Assembly: GCA_963666755.2 (NCBI GenBank)
Contig: CAXXGW010000008.1
Coordinates: forward strand, 62,001 to 126,000
Reading direction: 5' to 3'
From: CAXXOK01 sp963666755
Lineage (GTDB): Bacteria > Bacillota > Clostridia > Christensenellales > Aristaeellaceae
DNA: 64,000 nt
The notes under the pieces were generated by a model. It did no database searches. It was given only the letters and a program-made list of their open reading frames with translations, and was not told the origin of the DNA. Position numbers and translations under genes: made by a program. Below are positions 61,502 through 64,000 of the stretch, one piece after another. Each line of letters begins with the position of its first letter. Positions within the stretch are counted from its first letter, which is position 1.

Positions 61502-62887
61502 ATGAAAAAGCTCATTCCTGCATTTGTACTCGTGCTGCTCCTCACCCTCACCGCCTGCCAGCCGACGCCGGATAAGCCGATCGTCGTGGGGAAACAGGGG
61601 GACCCGTTAACAAGTCAAGCAGCCGGCACGGAACAAAAACCTTTTGAGGCGCCGGAGCACTGGAAGGAAGACGCGCCCGTCACGCTGGAAAAGCTGTCGG
61701 TAGTCGTCGACGCAGACGTCGCCGTCCCCGACGTTACGGCATACCCGGTGATCAAAGTCGGCAACAGACAGTTCACCCAGGAAGAGGCCGACCGCTTTAT
61801 CGATGTGCTGGCGCAGGGGAAAAAGCTGTATCCCAACATACCAAGCCGGGAAGAATTGGAAAGTTTACAGCTTTCCCTGCGCGCGGAATATGAACGGTTA
61901 AAAGCGAAAGAACCGAATAGTATTTACTTACCCATCTATGAGTCATATATTGCAAAAGGAGACAGATACATTGCTGAACAATATAATGAAGAAGCGTATA
62001 AGAACGCAAAAATAAATACCGATATCAAACGCGGGTCCATACTGCTCCATGTCGATTTTGGCAAGCCTATGAAATCATCGCTTACCATTGCGAATGCCGA
62101 CGGGCTTTCGAATATACTGTGTACCAGTTCACTTTATTTTTCTTTAGATACTAGTAATTACACCAATTATGATAAGGCAGCCAATGAAGTATTATCTGTA
62201 AACGATACCCCGGTCGGCGTAAAGATGACGCGTGAACAGGCGGTTGCACAGGGGGAAGAGATGCTCTCAAAGCTTGGCGTTACGAATATGACGCTTACTC
62301 AAATTGCGCCTGTGTTTTCAACATTCTATGGCATTCAAGCCATCCGAGACAAACAGGCGTGGCAGCTGCTATATGTCCCGGCTGTCAAAGGAATCTCTGT
62401 GAACTTACGCCGGGCATTAGGCACCGACATTTCTAATTCAATTGTAGGGACAAATGGCAACGCTCCTATGTATTATAACGAAGTGTTTACGCTCGTAATT
62501 GATGACGAGGGCATGCACTTTTTAACTTGGCAAGGTGCCATGGAATTGCAGGATACGGTGACGGAGTCTGCAAAGCTTCTGCCCTTCAATGAGATTCAGG
62601 AGAGGATCAAAGAACAGCTGCCGCGGCAATATTCGGACAGCAATATAAAAGCAGCCTATCCCACAAACATTGTGCATGTGACTAAGCTTGAACTGGGCCT
62701 GATGCGCGTGCGGGTAAAAAATGCTCCTGATGAATACATGCTTACCCCTGTCTGGGACGTAATCGGGTACACGGACGTAAATAATAGCACTGGGGCCGCA
62801 AAAGTCGATCCGCAGAATCATATAATAACGCTGCTTACGCTGAACGCAATGGACGGCAGCGTGGTCGACAGAGACTCGGGTAATTAA
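61502..62887 (+). CDS. Lipoprotein, DUF6034-like family, second full copy
   Basis: 461 residues with a lipobox LTAC (Cys 19), continuing CQPTPDKPIVVGKQGD. The arrangement matches the protein at 16356: a Pro-rich start, a PEHWKEDAPVTLEKLSVVVD-type segment (against PQSWQETPDMKG...VSIDAEVSVPD), repeated acidic helices, and the ending MLTPVWDVIG...LNAMDGSVVDRD. GGGAGG precedes ATG 61502. Surface-exposed and of unknown function. Repeat array 3 follows within a few bases of the stop. Confidence 0.78.
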   Translation: MKKLIPAFVLVLLLTLTACQPTPDKPIVVGKQGDPLTSQAAGTEQKPFEAPEHWKEDAPVTLEKLSVVVDADVAVPDVTAYPVIKVGNRQFTQEEADRFIDVLAQGKKLYPNIPSREELESLQLSLRAEYERLKAKEPNSIYLPIYESYIAKGDRYIAEQYNEEAYKNAKINTDIKRGSILLHVDFGKPMKSSLTIANADGLSNILCTSSLYFSLDTSNYTNYDKAANEVLSVNDTPVGVKMTREQAVAQGEEMLSKLGVTNMTLTQIAPVFSTFYGIQAIRDKQAWQLLYVPAVKGISVNLRRALGTDISNSIVGTNGNAPMYYNEVFTLVIDDEGMHFLTWQGAMELQDTVTESAKLLPFNEIQERIKEQLPRQYSDSNIKAAYPTNIVHVTKLELGLMRVRVKNAPDEYMLTPVWDVIGYTDVNNSTGAAKVDPQNHIITLLTLNAMDGSVVDRDSGN

Positions 62888-63765
62888 CCGCCTCCTTCTC
62901 CTTCCCAAAACGCAGCATCCTTTGGAAACCGCAAGCTCCAAAGAGTACTTTTTCATTACAACTATAGAGAAATCGGCGGCGCGTTTTCTCCCCCGAAAGC
63001 AAAAAAAGGAGAACCATTGCCCGGACATACTCCTTCATGTCCTCCCGGCCGGTATCCTTGAACGTTCGGGCCTCCTGCGCGGTTTTCTTCCATGAACATT
63101 TTGCGATGCGGTTATTCCTCTGTAGGGAAGGGTCTTGACCCTTCCGCTTTTTGGTTCCGCGGATCACCATATCACGGAACGGTCAAGACCGTTCCCTACG
63201 TCTATGGCGGATCGCTGCGGTGTGGAACGGTCAAGCACCGCTCCCTACGTCTATGGCGGATCGCTGCGGTGTAGAACGGTCAACCACCTCCTTCTCTTTC
63301 CCAAAACGCAGCATCCTTTGGAAACCGCAAGCTCCAAAGAGTACTTTTTCATTACAACTATAGAGAAATCGGCGGCGCGTTTTCTCCCCCGAAAGCAAAA
63401 AAAGGAGAACCATTGCCCGGACATACTCCTTCATGTCCTCCCGGCCGGTATCCTTGAACGTTCGGGCCTCCTGCGCGGTTTTCTTCCATGAACATTTTGC
63501 GATGCGGTTATTCCTCTGTAGGGAAGGGTCTTGACCCTTCCGCTTTTTGGTTCCGCGGATCACCATATCACAGAACGGTCAAGACCGTTCCCTACGTCTA
63601 CGGCGGATCGCTGCGGTTTGGAACGGTCAAGTACCACCGCCTTCTCCTTCCCAAAACGCAGCATCCTTTGGAGCCAGGTTTTTTTTATTTCAACTATAGG
63701 AAAGCCGGCGGCGCTTTTTCTCCCCCGAAAGCAAAAAAGGAGAACCATTTGTTCCCCTTTGAGCT
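62888..63765 (-). repeat. Repeat array 3: toxin 5' fragments with paired palindromes
   Basis: Two full units and a partial third. The palindrome pairs are at 63126-63145 / 63176-63195 and 63522-63541 / 63572-63591 (the last has one changed base). A duplicated CCCTACGTCTATGGCGGATC segment occurs at 63194 and again at 63242. Minus-strand codons TFKDTGREDMKEY recur in both units. The units are more than 90 percent identical to arrays 1 and 2 by eye. Confidence 0.82.
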
Positions 63766-63792
63766 GTTCCATGTATACCGCCCTGCAAAGCG

Positions 63793-64000
63793 TTACGCCA
63801 CATTCACGATTTTCACGCCCAGCTTCCGCGCGCAGGCGACCGTGTATGCCGTGCCGCCGCTTTCCTTCGTGAGATAGCAGATGCAAAAGCCGCTCCGTTT
63901 TGCCATTTCCCGGTTGCGCGCGTGCATGCACCCTGCCGCGTACGATTCCGTAATATAGGAGGCTTCGTCGCACCGGGAAAGTATCCGCCGGTACGTAAAC
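63793..64000 (-). CDS. SLOG family protein (DUF1273/YoqJ-like), C-terminal part
   Basis: The minus-strand frame enters at the window edge and ends at TAA 63793-63795. The last 68 residues include CDEASYITESYAAGCMHARN and a C-terminal CYLTKESGGTAYTVACARKL, where SGGTAYTV is the closing Rossmann-type turn of DUF1273 proteins. It is not a close copy of the two SLOG genes at 39.6 and 41.0 kb. The start lies outside the window. Confidence 0.75.
   Translation of the reverse strand, partial: FTYRRILSRCDEASYITESYAAGCMHARNREMAKRSGFCICYLTKESGGTAYTVACARKLGVKIVNVA

Overview
The window reads as chromosomal DNA of an anaerobic, low-to-mid GC Firmicute of the class Clostridia; the genus cannot be fixed from sequence alone. 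Signs are the long pyruvate kinase with a C-terminal PEP-utiliser domain, AsnA-type asparagine synthesis, an ECF folate transporter under a tetrahydrofolate riboswitch, an electron-confurcating lactate dehydrogenase/Etf set, a c-di-GMP-I riboswitch and strong AGGAGG ribosome binding sites. No rRNA or tRNA gene was seen.

Left part (1-26.9 kb), mostly core metabolism: thiamine salvage (thiM-thiE-HAD phosphatase-thiD), a broken histidine phosphatase, a SUKH protein, a lactate dehydrogenase/EtfB/EtfA operon, a LacI regulator with a DapA-family aldolase, asnA, pyruvate kinase, a flavoredoxin-like protein, and a surface/signalling stretch (lipoprotein, c-di-GMP riboswitch with consensus promoter and terminator, Tad-like pilus protein, diguanylate cyclase), then alpha/beta hydrolases and a lactonase-fold beta-propeller.

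Middle part (27-46 kb), accessory: a polymorphic toxin gene with three paralogous candidate immunity genes, a phage portal gene, an ECF sigma factor with a coupled membrane protein, decayed loci, nudC, a thioesterase, two tandem SLOG/XRE modules with different operators, an XRE-ImmA-PIN module, and a damaged phage terminase. Portal and terminase lie on the same strand but 12 kb apart, so this looks like a prophage remnant filled with later insertions.

Right part (46-64 kb): uxaC, THF riboswitch-folT-CofE-like ligase, an epoxyqueuosine-reductase-like Fe-S protein, an isoprenylcysteine-methyltransferase-like protein, a second toxin with a lipoprotein partner, a third toxin-like gene, a second DapA-family gene, a TetR-controlled ABC exporter, a VanZ protein, a lipoprotein, and a partial SLOG gene at the edge.

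The least explained part is the toxin family. Three genes share an N-terminus of the form MS-I/A-PF-S/G-AYDA-x-D followed by a Lys/Glu-rich helix, and have unrelated C-terminal ends. Around them lie three arrays of repeated 5' fragments of the same genes, each unit carrying a pair of 20-bp palindromes (GGAAGGGTC-TT-GACCCTTCC and GGAACGGTC-AA-GACCGTTCC). This looks like a recombining cassette system.

A caution applies throughout. About 25 reading-frame breaks can be placed precisely, some in housekeeping genes (pyruvate kinase, lactate dehydrogenase). About 22 of them are +1 insertions, nearly all duplicating a neighbouring base. That bias points to uncorrected sequencing insertions at least as much as to real decay, so 'pseudogene' below means 'frame broken in this sequence'.
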